Part shown: positions 1 through 8,832 of the stretch, in pieces
Numbering within the stretch: the first letter of the stretch is position 1
Layout of the letters: every line of letters starts with the position of its first letter
Assembly: GCA_029204225.1 (NCBI GenBank)
Contig: MU835446.1
Location: 1 to 39,029, forward strand
Length of the DNA: 39,029 nucleotides
Direction: 5' to 3'
DNA from: Diphasiastrum complanatum
Lineage: Eukaryota > Streptophyta > Lycopodiopsida > Lycopodiales > Lycopodiaceae
The notes under the pieces: generated by a model
What the model saw: only the letters and a program-made list of their open reading frames with translations
What the model was told of the DNA's origin: nothing
Database searches by the model: none
Made by a program: the position numbers and the translations under genes

Positions 1-350
1 TTTTTGGTACTTAAATTGGTACTTTAGCTGCTTCTGATACTTAAGTAGTACTTAACTTGGTACTTTTACTGATTTTGATACTTTGGTACTTCTGGTACTT
101 TGGTACTTTTGATATTATTGTAGTAATCAGCTGCGTTTGGTCCTTAATTTAGTACTTTTGGCACTTTAGCTGCCTTTGGTACTTAATTTAGTACTTTAGC
201 AAGTTCTTGTACATAACTTGAAATTTTAAAAAACTGCATATGGTACTTAATTTGGAAGTATAGCTTCTTTTGGTACTTTATTTGGTTATTTGGTACTTTC
301 TATGTGAGGATTTATAATGGACAGTTTGTGTTAATATTAACACTCTATTT
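1..350. repeat. Dense degenerate GGTACTT repeat block
   Basis: The core TTGGTACTTT occurs about every 15-30 bases from position 1 to about 300, with variants such as GATACTT and GGTCCTT. It is AT-rich, has no convincing coding frame and stops just before a good splice acceptor (polypyrimidine run then TGCAG, ending at 355). It reads as intron or upstream flank of the plus-strand pseudogene that follows. The same word returns in every other gap between exons up to about 4.04 kb and is nearly absent from the exons. The left end lies outside the window. Confidence 0.85.
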
Positions 351-355
351 TGCAG

Positions 356-1204
356 GAATAAACAAAATGGGTGAGTACCTGATCCTACGGAAGTTTTGCT
401 ACCCAGCCGAGGAGCTTCATGAAGAGTATGGCTTGAGCCTAGAGGGCAAATTGGCAAAAGACCTACTAGTAGACAGTCAGTGGCTAATGGTCTTCGGGTT
501 GGGATACAAAAAAAATGTTAAGATATATCTTAACCAACTGCATCCACAATTTGTGGATGACTGTCATCTGCTGTTCCACAAGGTGTACTAGGCTCCTCCA
601 TCCTGCGGCGAAATCACAACCAGATTCGCCAATGTTATGTCTTTGGGTGTTGCAAGGCCGCCAAATTGGACACTGCCTATCACAAGATAGCATGGGCAAG
701 ATTTGTTGAGAATGTGATTGCAATGTGCAGCAGCAACAACAAGGATGGCCTATTGAAAAAACTAGAAAATTGGAGCAAGGATAACAGCCCCCCTCAGAGT
801 GGGCAACCAGGAGTTGGAGGCAAGAGAGAGCACTCCAGCAAGCTCGGAGGTGAGGACAATGTGTCTCACATTGCTTTATACCCTCCAGGATATATGCCTG
901 AGGTGTAGGCAATGAATCAGAGAGTTGTAGAACGATCATGGTGGATGCTTGCAAGGCTATCAAAATTGAAGGATAGCATTCAGAAGAAGAAGGAAAAACT
1001 GCTGGTCAGGCAAGGTGAAAACACAGTTGTCCAAGTAATCAAGGACGAGATTCATGAGCTCGAGAAGCGCCTTGTTGAGCTGCGGACACTCACTCCTCCC
1101 AATGAAGAGGAGATAAAAAAAAGTAGATGATGAGCTCATTCTGACCAGGTGCATGCTAAAAAAAAGTTGAACAGTCTCTCAGAAGGGAGATTGTTGAGGA
1201 GGAG
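356..1204 (+). pseudogene. Unknown multi-exon gene, first visible exon block (broken)
   Basis: The family is not recognised. A splice acceptor ends at 355 and the first ATG is at 367. The frame runs MGEYLILRKFCYPAEELHEE and onward, then shifts between about 560 and 590. It resumes in another frame through a stretch containing LRRNHNQIR, CYVFGCCKAAK and AWARFVENVIAMC, and is broken once more by a TAG at 906-908. The rest is charged and helix-prone (ELEKRLVELRTL, PPNEEEIKK). Another frame change lies near the A-run at about 1117-1124. A GT donor follows GAGGAG at 1205. Protein-like composition on both sides of each lesion argues for one decayed gene rather than chance frames. It may be a protein carried by a DNA transposon, because it converges on a transposase-like gene, but this is inference. 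Confidence 0.55.
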
Positions 1205-1675
1205 GTAAATTTTTTGGTAGTCTTCCTTTTTCTATTTGGTACTTTTCGTTCTTTTGAAGCTTATGAACATGTTGTGTTCTTTATAATGAAACCTTTGGAG
1301 CTTTTAATAGTTTTCATGTTGTTTTTTGGTACTTTTTGGTACTTCTGGATTATACTTTTATGATGTTTTTGGTACCTTTATGATGTGTCATTTTTGGTAC
1401 CGTAAATCTATGCTTTTATGGTATTTTTGGTACTTCTAGTACTTCTGGATTCTTTTTTTAATACTGTTTGGCATTTTCTATGCAATGTTTGGTACTTTTA
1501 ATATCCTATTTGGTACTTTTGGTACTTCTAGATTCGTTTTTTAATACTATTTGGTACTTTTATGTTTTGTTTGGTAGTTTTTTGAAAATGTTTGATAGTT
1601 TTAAGCTATTGTATAGTATATACAATGTTGGCTATTGTTTGATGCTATTTTGTAATAATTCGAATTTCATTGCAG
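1205..1675. repeat. Intron of the plus-strand gene filled with GGTACTT repeats
   Basis: Between a GT donor at 1205 and an acceptor CATTGCAG ending at 1675 the sequence is T-rich. It carries many copies of TTTGGTACTTTT and TTTGGTACTTCT, densest at 1320-1570. The flanking sequences read as coding and this part does not, so it is called an intron. The repeat orientation is the same as at the left edge of the window. Confidence 0.65.
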
Positions 1676-1947
1676 AGGGAATACAAAAAGTTGGAGTCAG
1701 ATTGGAAGGATGCTCAAGGGCACATTGATTTTGTGAACCTCATGCAAGAGAGGATCAACCGGAGGCATAGATTCACTTTGTTCCCGAGACCCCACCTTAG
1801 ATCATTCATGTTTGCCTACAGGCATTCTTACCATCTGTTATATTTTGCTGTGACCATAAGCACCAAAGACTTATGTGTGAAACCAGGGTGCAAGCGAGAA
1901 GGTCCCCGAGGAGGCCAGGGCCTGGGCTCACAAGGGGCTTGGAAAGC
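1676..1947 (+). pseudogene. Unknown multi-exon gene, second exon block
   Basis: This exon follows the acceptor at 1674-1675 and ends before a consensus donor GTAAGT at 1948. It reads REYKKLESDWKDAQGHID, then NLMQERINRRHRF and a basic tail. The reading phase fits the end of the first block (both phase 0, GAG GAG | AGG GAA). The charged, helical composition continues the coiled-coil-like end of the first block. No known domain was recognised. The following intron (1948 to about 2616) again holds GGTAC-type repeats, but more decayed. Confidence 0.5.
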
Positions 1948-1959
1948 GTAAGTTTTTTT

Positions 1960-2390
1960 TGGTGCTGATTGCTTTGGTACTCTTGGAGTATCCCAACAAC
2001 GATATTTGTTACTGTGAAGAACCCTAGATTTATACTTATAACACGTTTCTAAGTCTTTTCATGTTTTAGAGTACCAGCTTTGGTTCTCTATTCTCCAATT
2101 TTGGTATGATAAACAATCTTTAGTTTTAGATTGACTGGCCCTACTTTAGCAATAATAGGTTTTAGAAATTTTAACCAATTAGTAATAACTATTGATCTTT
2201 ATTTACACATCGATTATGTGAGTTCTTGGGTACTATGGCATAACATATTGAAAGTACATATTGGGACTTTTGGTTCTTCCCTTATTTTGAGAGCTCAAAT
2301 CTGACATATTTGGAACTATTTTGCTTCGAATTTGGTAGTATTGTATGTCTACATGAATCCCATTTTGATACTTTTGGCTCTATTTTTTTC
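1960..2390. repeat. Decayed GGTAC-type repeats in second intron
   Basis: Scattered variants (TTTGGTACTC, GGGTACTATGG, TTTTGATACTTTTGG, TTTGGTAGTATT) lie in AT-rich sequence after the donor at 1948. They are sparser and more diverged than in the first intron. No coding signal was seen here. Confidence 0.5.
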
Positions 2391-2616
2391 AACACTATTG
2401 AGTTGAACATGTATGTTTATTAGCTCACAATTGTGTGTCTTTTACTCCCATGTTTGGGATATACGAAAATTCAATGGAAAGTATTAACTCAGCAATGTTA
2501 GTTTGTGTGCAAGTTGTTTGAGAAAGAGAAAGAGAGAGAGTTTTTGGTGGAGTTAAAGATAGTCAACATTCCCAATTCTAGGAAGGAGTGTAGCCCTTGT
2601 TTTTTCCTTGTTGAAG

Positions 2617-2735
2617 GCATGGTATCATAAACGGTTCTTTGTTGGACTTGAAGCGAAGGCCATGCTGATGGGCGGGAGCATTGTGGTGACATTCAAGAAT
2701 AGGATACAACCATATGGTTTGGGAATTTTGATTAA
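2617..2735 (+). pseudogene. Unknown multi-exon gene, third exon candidate
   Basis: A pyrimidine run and AG at 2615-2616 precede an open stretch reading AWYHKRFFVGLEAKAMLMGG and SIVVTFKNRIQPYGLG. The amino-acid composition is protein-like, unlike the T-rich flanks. The 3' end is uncertain; a possible donor GT lies near 2716-2718. After it the sequence returns to GGTACTTTT-type repeats (2775-2935). The family is unknown. Confidence 0.4.
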
Positions 2736-2769
2736 CACTCTTCATGCTTTCTTTCTATCTCTTCCATTC

Positions 2770-2940
2770 TTGGTGGGTTCTTGGTACTTTTGGTTCTCCT
2801 GGAGTACCAAAGTTTTGTGGGCTGTTGGTACTTTTTTGTTCGTGGTACTCTACGATTTTTTTGTTTTTGGTTCTAGAATTTTTTGTGTTCGAGGTACTTA
2901 TTTGTTCTACTGAAGTACTGAAATTGGTACTATTGGTTGT
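2770..2940. repeat. GGTACTTTT repeats in third intron
   Basis: Repeats such as TTGGTACTTTTGG, TTGGTACTTTTTTG, GTGGTACTC and GAGGTACTTATTTG occur in the same plus orientation as upstream. They sit between exon candidates of the plus-strand pseudogene. Confidence 0.6.
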
Positions 2941-3060
2941 TGTCTTAGTCCAAATCTCGATAAAAAAGACTTACCAAAATTGAGCTGAGATCTGAAATCT
3001 GACACTACTGAGCTGAAATCTGAAATCTGCCATTTTCCTTCTCTGACCTCGCATAACCAG

Positions 3061-3618
3061 GTACAGATAGCCCTATGTCGACTAAGAGCCCCTTTGCGGG
3101 TAAAGCTCAAGGATGATGTAGACTACTCTGTAGCATAGTAGCCCCACCATCAACACAACAGAGGGCAAAACAGACAAGACAAAGATTACTATTGACATAG
3201 ATGAGCTGGATGAAGATATGGAAGAAGAGCGGGACCAGCAAGAGCATCAAGAGAAGGGCCAGCATCAAGATAATGCACAACAAGACCAACAAGACCAGCA
3301 AAAGTAGTAGCAAGACCAAAAGCAGAAAGGCCAAGCACAACAGGACCACCAGACCACCAGAGAGTGCAGGACCAACATGAGAAAGGGCAGGAGGATGTGT
3401 ATGTGGATGTGAAAAATGAAGGGGCAGGTGATGAAGCTGAAGGGCCCCAAAAATGGGAAACAACAAGGGAGGAGGTCAGGGCAGAGAAGAGTGAAACTCC
3501 GCACACTTTTGAACCTAAGACAGGTGAAGATCTGTGCAACGATACTCTGTTATCAGAGTTATATCCCCTTAAAAAGATAAAGTGCTCCAGACGATATAAC
3601 ATGAGCGTGAGCTTGTGA
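3061..3618 (+). pseudogene. Unknown multi-exon gene, acidic and Q-rich last exon (broken)
   Basis: The exon candidate starts after an AACCAG acceptor at 3060. One frame gives ITIDIDELDEDMEEE, then a Q/D/H-rich repeat (QDQQDQQ-like) ending in two TAG stops at about 3306-3311. Another frame, from about 3364, continues with GQEDVYVDVKNEG and a charged tail to a TGA at 3616-3618, so there is at least one frameshift. It looks like the low-complexity acidic C-terminal part of the upstream gene. Its 3' end overlaps the 3' end of the convergent minus-strand transposase-like pseudogene. Confidence 0.4.
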
Positions 3619-4800
3619 TGTGCTGACAATCCCATTTCACATCACTTTGCATCTCATCCTTGCTGACCAGCCAAAAAATCCTTCTTGTATTGCAACTGTG
3701 ACCTTCTCCTTTTGGCCTAAATGTTTCTTTCAGATATGCAACCACATCTGCTGCACATTTTAAGGGCCAGCCGTTTGGTTTCAACTCCTCGTGAGTTAGA
3801 GTTCTCGTGATGACTACGCCCGCTCTTGATGACAGTACCCGTAGTTCCAAACCTAGTGTCCTGTCTACTACCAATTCGGTACTATATTTGGGTGTCCTGT
3901 ATAGTCCCGGTTTGGTACTATATCTATTAGAGAAATAGTATTAAAATTGGTACTCCAGAACAGTGTATTTTGGTACTACAAGATGGACTATGTAGTTAAA
4001 GTCTTATAGTTCAGTACCAATTTTGGTACTATCTAAAGTAACAAACCTGAAAACTACAAAGTAATAATAATAGATACTGAGAACCCCCAACAAATATACC
4101 TGGCCACAAAGAAGAAAGGCCTTTGAGCTTTAAATTGGGACGTTGCACCGTCTGACCACACCCAATGACATCTCAGATTATACCCGTTCTCTTTCAACCA
4201 ATTGTCATGCAGTAGTAGACAATGTTGTACAAATAGGATGTCATACAACTTATCGTCTGATATGTAAATATGAAGAGTCTTTTCAACTGCACCTGCAGAG
4301 TTTTTGACATACGTTATGTGCACAAGTATCGTGACCTGATTAGACCACCAGTGCATGGACTGTATCTCGTTCTGCATCTTGAACAAATAATTCTCTACAA
4401 AGTCAATGACTAAAACAACAACATCCAAAGAAAATTTTAGCAAGCAGTCTTTAAATTGTTGTGACTACCACCGAAACACAAAGTTATGGTTGATGAAGTT
4501 TTTCAGATGTGCTGAAACCAGGTCAACAAAAGCACTGCTCCGCATTCTTTGCACTACCAAATCCTTTCTCTTCTTGATAGAACTGCCCTCATCAACAAAC
4601 TCTGATGCAACGTCTGTAAAGATCTTCACTGACAACTCTCTGTTGTCCACTGATGTCTCATGGGGACATAATGCAAAGTGCAAATGCCACATTTACTGCA
4701 GTCCTCGAACAAACATTTTTTTGCATGGTATTCTGAATTAGGAGGCTTTGCACATAAAGGCGATTCCCACATATTGCTGATGCTAGGATAGAAAAAATAA
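3569..4800 (-). pseudogene. Transposase-like gene with DFxENY / SDGxxxQFK motifs (broken)
   Basis: Reading leftwards, a cysteine cluster (KKCLFEDCSKCG) comes first, then a segment ending near a W that meets an in-frame TAG at 4462-4464. Next is VVLVIDFVENY, then QSMHWWSNQVTI, and WVWSDGATSQFKAQRPFFF. A donor GT follows codon R at about 4100. A GGTACT-rich intron separates the next exon (about 3874-3569), with AADVVAYLKETF and RRIFWLVSKDE. From general knowledge, a widespread family in animals, oomycetes and plants has this order: CxxxxCxxCG, DFxENY, Q(S/T)xH, SDGxxxQ(F/Y)K, then a GKGxxD region. The acidic residues suggest a DDE/D transposase, which is inference. A frame change lies between 4626 and 4692. 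The upstream part is lost where LTR family B begins at 4823. Confidence 0.6.
3870..4040. repeat. GGTACT repeats in the minus-strand gene's intron
   Basis: Seven or so copies of TTGGTACTA and TTGGTACTC lie between the two exons of the transposase-like gene, plus one inverted copy forming AGTACCAATTTTGGTACT at about 4013-4030. They keep the same plus-strand orientation as in the plus-strand gene, so they are reversed relative to this gene. Confidence 0.65.
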
Positions 4801-4810
4801 TGGCCATCCA

Positions 4811-5280
4811 ACTCTGATACCATGTGAAAAAAGTGGATCTTGCAGTAGCCTACAACTTTTGGAAAGCACCCAAGAGCTTGAAGACAAGACACACAACAAT
4901 GTTTACAATGGAGGAAGAAACACTGACAATGATCTATTCATCTCAATGAACAGTACATAAGTTTCTTCAACTTATTTCTCCAAGAAATTCAGCCTAATAT
5001 AGGTGAGAGAGATGACTTTCTCTCCTCTCTCTAGAACTTAGGACCCAATTTTAGGACAACACTAGTCTAAAATAGCCAATTTTGGCCTATATGTCCAAAT
5101 GACTTAATTTTGGTGTCATTTCGAAGGTCCTGAAGTTTGAAACTTCTTCAATATGAAATATATACTAAAATAAAATTATCTAGGCTCTTCCAAACATGTG
5201 AAAGGTTAGATCCAAAACTATGTGCCAAAAATACCAAATTTGGCCTAAAACTAGTCAAGGAAATGTTGACAATTTTCACA
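4811..5280 (-). mobile_element. LTR of copia family B plus primer-binding site (isolated)
   Basis: On the minus strand the LTR starts TGTGAAAATTGTCAACATTT at 5280 and ends TTTTCACA at 4823. It is followed directly by TGGTATCAGAGT (4811-4822), a primer site matching the plant initiator-Met tRNA type. It is homologous to the plus-strand LTR at 31582-32228 over its whole length, with deletions (458 against 647 bases). Shared blocks include GGAAAGCACC, GAGAGAGATGACT and TTTCGAAGGTC. No internal retrotransposon genes follow; about 20-30 bases past the primer site the sequence becomes the transposase-like pseudogene. So this LTR either inserted into that gene or was joined to it by deletion. Confidence 0.8.
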
Positions 5281-5525
5281 TAAATCAGGAAGATGCAAAT
5301 GAAACTCAAAGCCGCTCAAGAATAAAATTGGCATTCAAATCTATGCCATACATCGTATATTGTTTTTTGGTATATGTAACTATACAAAAGATTAGTCGCA
5401 GCCCAAGTTGGGCTATTGAAATCTAATCTGTAGGGGGCTCGAAGCGGTATGAGTACCCTTCGACCTCAACAAAGTAGTTCACAACTAAAGGGGACATATT
5501 TTCCTCACAGTGGAATAAAGGGTTT

Positions 5526-5701
5526 CACTTTTAGAAAGTGTGGGAAATGTAGAAGTCGAGTTTGAGTATATTCAAATTTGAAGGTAGGGTACATTGAATC
5601 TAGTCCCAAAAATAGTAGAGTTTACATTTTGGAGGGAAACCAAGTGGCAACATAGGTTTAGGACCTATTATAAAAGGATGTAACTCATGGAAAGAGAAAG
5701 T

Positions 5702-5732
<31 letters not shown>

Positions 5733-6045
5733 TATCTCATTCATGCTTATACATGGTTCTCTTGGGTCCACTATCCATTGGTGCACTATACTTGTGATAT
5801 CTTGCAATTCTATGTGTAGAATGATCAATATTTGCTATTTATAGAACCACACGTGTGAAATACAGTGGCTTGCTATAAATGTATGGACAACAACAGTACT
5901 TTATGTTTTGATTCATGCTTGATCAAGTTTTATTAGTGTTTGCATCTCATTTTATGTGTAGATGCTGATTTTTTCTACATTGGCAAGATTGGTGGAGTTG
6001 CTTGTTTTTGTAACCAAAGATCTTAGTAGGTTTGGATCTGATGGG
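5526..6045 (+). mobile_element. Truncated solo LTR of copia family C
   Basis: The sequence matches the reverse complement of the LTRs at 15601-16244 and 20177-20821. It starts at AAAGTGTGGGAAA and runs through ACATTGAATCTAG, the TATA box TATAAAAGG (5670-5678), a (CT)n run at 5706-5732, TCTCTTGGGT, GGTGCACTAT and TTCTACATTGGCAAGATTGG, to ACCAAAGAT at about 6022. The last bases fade out by about 6045. The first 130 or so bases of the LTR are missing. No target duplication can be defined. Confidence 0.8.
5706..5732. repeat. (CT)n microsatellite inside the family C LTR
   Basis: About 13 CT units lie just downstream of the LTR's TATA box. The other two family C LTRs have only short CT/GA-rich tracts here (CTCTCTCCATGAG), so the run appears expanded in this copy. 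It would lie in the transcribed leader if this LTR were active. Confidence 0.9.
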
Positions 6046-6880
6046 ATCCCAAATATAAAAAATCTTTTTTTTTGCTTCGTTTGTGCCATGTATCAATTAA
6101 ACGTGCAAGTGTGGACTCCCTCACAAGTGAACTGCTTTCTGCACGTTGAGACAATATGAGAGTGTGGACGTATTGATTGAACATGCAGAGAAGATGTGGG
6201 CGATGAGAAAAAATGCAGTGTGCATGCTAAATCGATATTGGATGTCAAGTACCAATTGAATGCACAGAGAAGCTGATGGCAATGCGGGAGAATTCAGTGT
6301 GCACGCTGAATCAATATCGGGAGCAAGAGAGTGAGTGAGCATTGAATAGATATCATGAGTGAGAGAGTGAGGAGGTCATAAATTTTTTTAGCCCTAGAAT
6401 GAGGGTTTATATACGAATGGGAGTTGGGGAATGGGATGCATTTGCAATCATTATCCTCTATACAATTTTAATATGATGACTAGGTCTGTCATGTAATATC
6501 AGTCTTGAATTCGGTGATCATGAATTTTAGGATCTAGTGCAAATTCGATAGATTCTCTTTTAATTCCATTTTAAAATCATTACTGCCTAAGTGTCATTTC
6601 ATTTGAGTCTCAAAATTGGCGCTCATAAATTATGGAATCTCGTGAAAATTTTTGTCATGATAACTATTAAATAACGTAAATTAGCAAATGAACAATATTT
6701 TAATAGTAGTGCAACCGGCCATTATGGGCCATTTACATGTTGTTTTTTAACAGTTTTGCGTCAGCGTAATAGCACGCGACAAAGATTTTCCATCAAAAAT
6801 AACTCAAAAAGAGGTCTTTTTCTCCGCAAACAATCCTCCTTCTGGTGTAGCTTGGCAATCTTCGGATGCCCTTCTTGTTC
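6046..6880. other. Intergenic sequence with one two-copy tandem repeat
   Basis: No coding signal was seen. A two-copy repeat is described separately (6175-6328). The rest is AT-rich, with short unrelated frames only. Confidence 0.5.
6175..6328. repeat. Two-copy tandem repeat, about 80-base unit
   Basis: Copy 1 begins ATTGAACATGCAGAGAAG and contains ATGCAGTGTGCATGCTAAAT and CGATATTGG. Copy 2 begins ATTGAATGCACAGAGAAG and contains ATTCAGTGTGCACGCTGAAT and CAATATCGG. The copies are diverged. The TGTGCATGC/TGTGCACGC core is near-palindromic. A third remnant may start at 6340 (ATTGAATAGATATCATGAG). Confidence 0.7.
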
Positions 6881-8518
6881 ATGTTATTGAGCTAGAATCA
6901 GCTCTTGCTGTAGCTTTGTAAGTTTCGCTCACAACTGTGTGTTGTTTGTTGCCAGGTGGAGTACCTTGCTTTCCAAAATAGCCTTGGCTGCTACCGCCTC
7001 CAAGATGTATGTGCCCAGGGTCTGGTACACCGTCGGTAAGTCGGTTGGAGCAGTCGGTACATTGGCACTGATAGGGGCTTGTGTGGTAGGGGCCCCGACA
7101 ACTTGTGGAGTTCCGCATCATTGTCTTCGATCAGGTTCTCGGGGGACCTGATGTCATCTGTGGTGGTGGGATCAGTCCGATCTAGCAATGGTATAAAGAT
7201 TGTCTGAACAAATGCATCATCAGACAACGGTTGGTTGCCCTCGACAACCTTTGGTGGCAAAACTAGTGGGGTGAGAGAAGCAGCAGTGGAAACGGGGGTG
7301 AGGACAGTTTGTCGAAATGAGAGGATGGGTGGAAAAAGGGGAATTGAAGTGTGGTGTGGAGCACAAAAGACGAGGATGGAGCAGAAATGGTCTGGCGTGG
7401 GGGTGAAAAGTTGATGACTTGCATCCACGCTAGAGTGTTCGGAGAAAATTGAGAATCAGAGGGATTAAACTGGAGAGGAGCGATGGTGGCAACAAGAGTG
7501 ATGGAGGATGTGATGGTGATGGAAGGGGTGGTGGATAATGGAACAGAAATGGGAGTGGTTTCAACAGAGAAAACGAGAATGAAAACAGAAACAGTCATGG
7601 ATGGAACAAAAAGAGGGGTAGTGACAACAGAGACAAGAGGAGAGGGTTGCATGGAGGAAGAAGTGGCGGTGGTGGCGATGCATCTTCGGGTAGTAGGTGG
7701 AGATGAGGATGAAGAGACAGCTGCACGCATTCATTTGTTGGCCGTTGTGTCAGTAACTACAGATTGGGAGGAGGTGGATGCTACAGATGGTGGGTAGAGG
7801 TTAGTGTGCGGCACGATGGAAGACAAAAGGGTTGAGCAGTGGAAACTGCACACTTTCACCTCGAGAAGTGCGCAAGCACTGCGATATGCTCACGATTGTT
7901 GGGTTTGATGGAGATGGTTATTTTGTGACTGAGGAAGCTATGCAAGTCGTATGGCACAACTGAGGGGCCAAGGATTGCCAGAAAGGATTCCACTATCTGA
8001 CTCAACAACTTGGACTGGGTTCTGTCGTTGCAAAATGTTGAAACAACCAGAAAGTTGTTCAACAGATGCGCAGTCGCCTGAATGACGGGTTCCGTGATAG
8101 CATTTATCAGGTAACCATTGTCAATCTGGATTGGAATTTTTGGTGCAATTTGGGTGACGAAAGGTTTGGTCAGAGTTTTTGCCTAATGATGGGATGGGCT
8201 GATGGTCACCGGACATAATGCCAATGGTGACCATCGAGTTTGCGTTAATCCTGACCTTGTATGTGATACCTTGGTATAGAAAGTGGAAGCGTGACTTTGA
8301 CGCATCTCAGGTGGCGTAAGCATGAAGGGCGAGGCCCATGTTAATCTCAGACTGGAAAAGCGCCGAAAAAAAACCCGTTGTCTCAAGAAGTGGGCCTGCT
8401 GTTTGAAGCCATGTTGAATTAGAGTGTTAGAGGGTAAGGGCCAGATCTGTGTGGCCAGGGGTATTTCACGTTGGATCACTTGCTTGGTGCTAGAGTCTTC
8501 AAAGGATGAGGAGGCCAT
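6750..8518 (-). pseudogene. Single-exon gene of unknown family (broken, minus strand)
   Basis: A start ATG at 8518 (AACATGGCC, good context) opens MASSSFEDSSTKQVIQ. The frame shifts near the A-run at 8364-8371, then reads SRFHFLYQGITYKVRI and INANSMVTIGIMSGDHQP. It shifts again to FVTQIAPKIPIQIDNGYL and LLSQIVESFLAILGPSVV, ending in a stop at about 7856. Further left comes a long P/S/T-rich part (7730-7263), then PLSDDAFVQTIFIPLLDR and a helical end with YQTLGTYILEAVAAKAILE. Coding-like text therefore continues for about 1.75 kb with several frameshifts and stops. No motif was recognised. The P/S/T-rich linker between two folded-looking parts resembles some retroelement gag or host regulatory proteins, without proof. 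A TATA box lies about 250 bases upstream of the ATG. Confidence 0.45.
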
Positions 8519-8770
8519 GTTAGCAGTGATAGTTAAAGGGCGAAAAAGTAGAGCAAATGGTGGAAAAGATAAAAAGATGTGAAAACGACAAAAAACTGTG
8601 AATAACGAGTGTTGGATGGCAAGAATTGTAGCTTAGAGTGTAGATCTGTGTTCAGTATGAGCAGATGATAGCTTGTAAAAAATTTGGTCGCAAACAAAGA
8701 ACTTGGAAATTTCAATGAAAATTTGAGCAGAGCTTCACCAGCAAAGGTGACAAATGACTCGAATTCAGCC

Positions 8771-8778
8771 CTTATATA
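8771..8778 (-). promoter_or_regulatory. TATA box upstream of the minus-strand unknown gene
   Basis: The minus strand reads TATATAAG here, followed by GGCTGAATTCGAG. It lies about 250 bases upstream of the ATG at 8518, a plausible distance for a 5' leader of about 220 bases. No primer-binding site lies between, so there is no sign that this is an LTR promoter. Confidence 0.45.
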
Positions 8779-8832
8779 GCGGAATTTAGAGTGAGTATTA
8801 GGTGAAATCCACTTTTCCTTGTTCAGTGCCAT

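Noticed and set aside
1-350. CRISPR-like array or satellite
   Set aside because: The repeated word is only 8-12 bases, degenerate and irregularly spaced, with no constant unit length; the genome is eukaryotic.
484-963. 159-residue minus-strand frame overlapping the plus-strand exon block
   Set aside because: Cysteine- and leucine-rich text without protein-like order; the plus strand here carries the coding-like text and the splice signals.
3107-3635. Long leucine-, valine- and serine-rich minus-strand frames
   Set aside because: They are the antisense of the Q/D/E-rich plus-strand exon, which naturally gives L/V/S-rich frames.
7483-7797. 104-residue plus-strand frame rich in V, M, T and E
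   Set aside because: It is antisense of the P/S/T-rich part of the minus-strand unknown gene; no start context or neighbour supports it.
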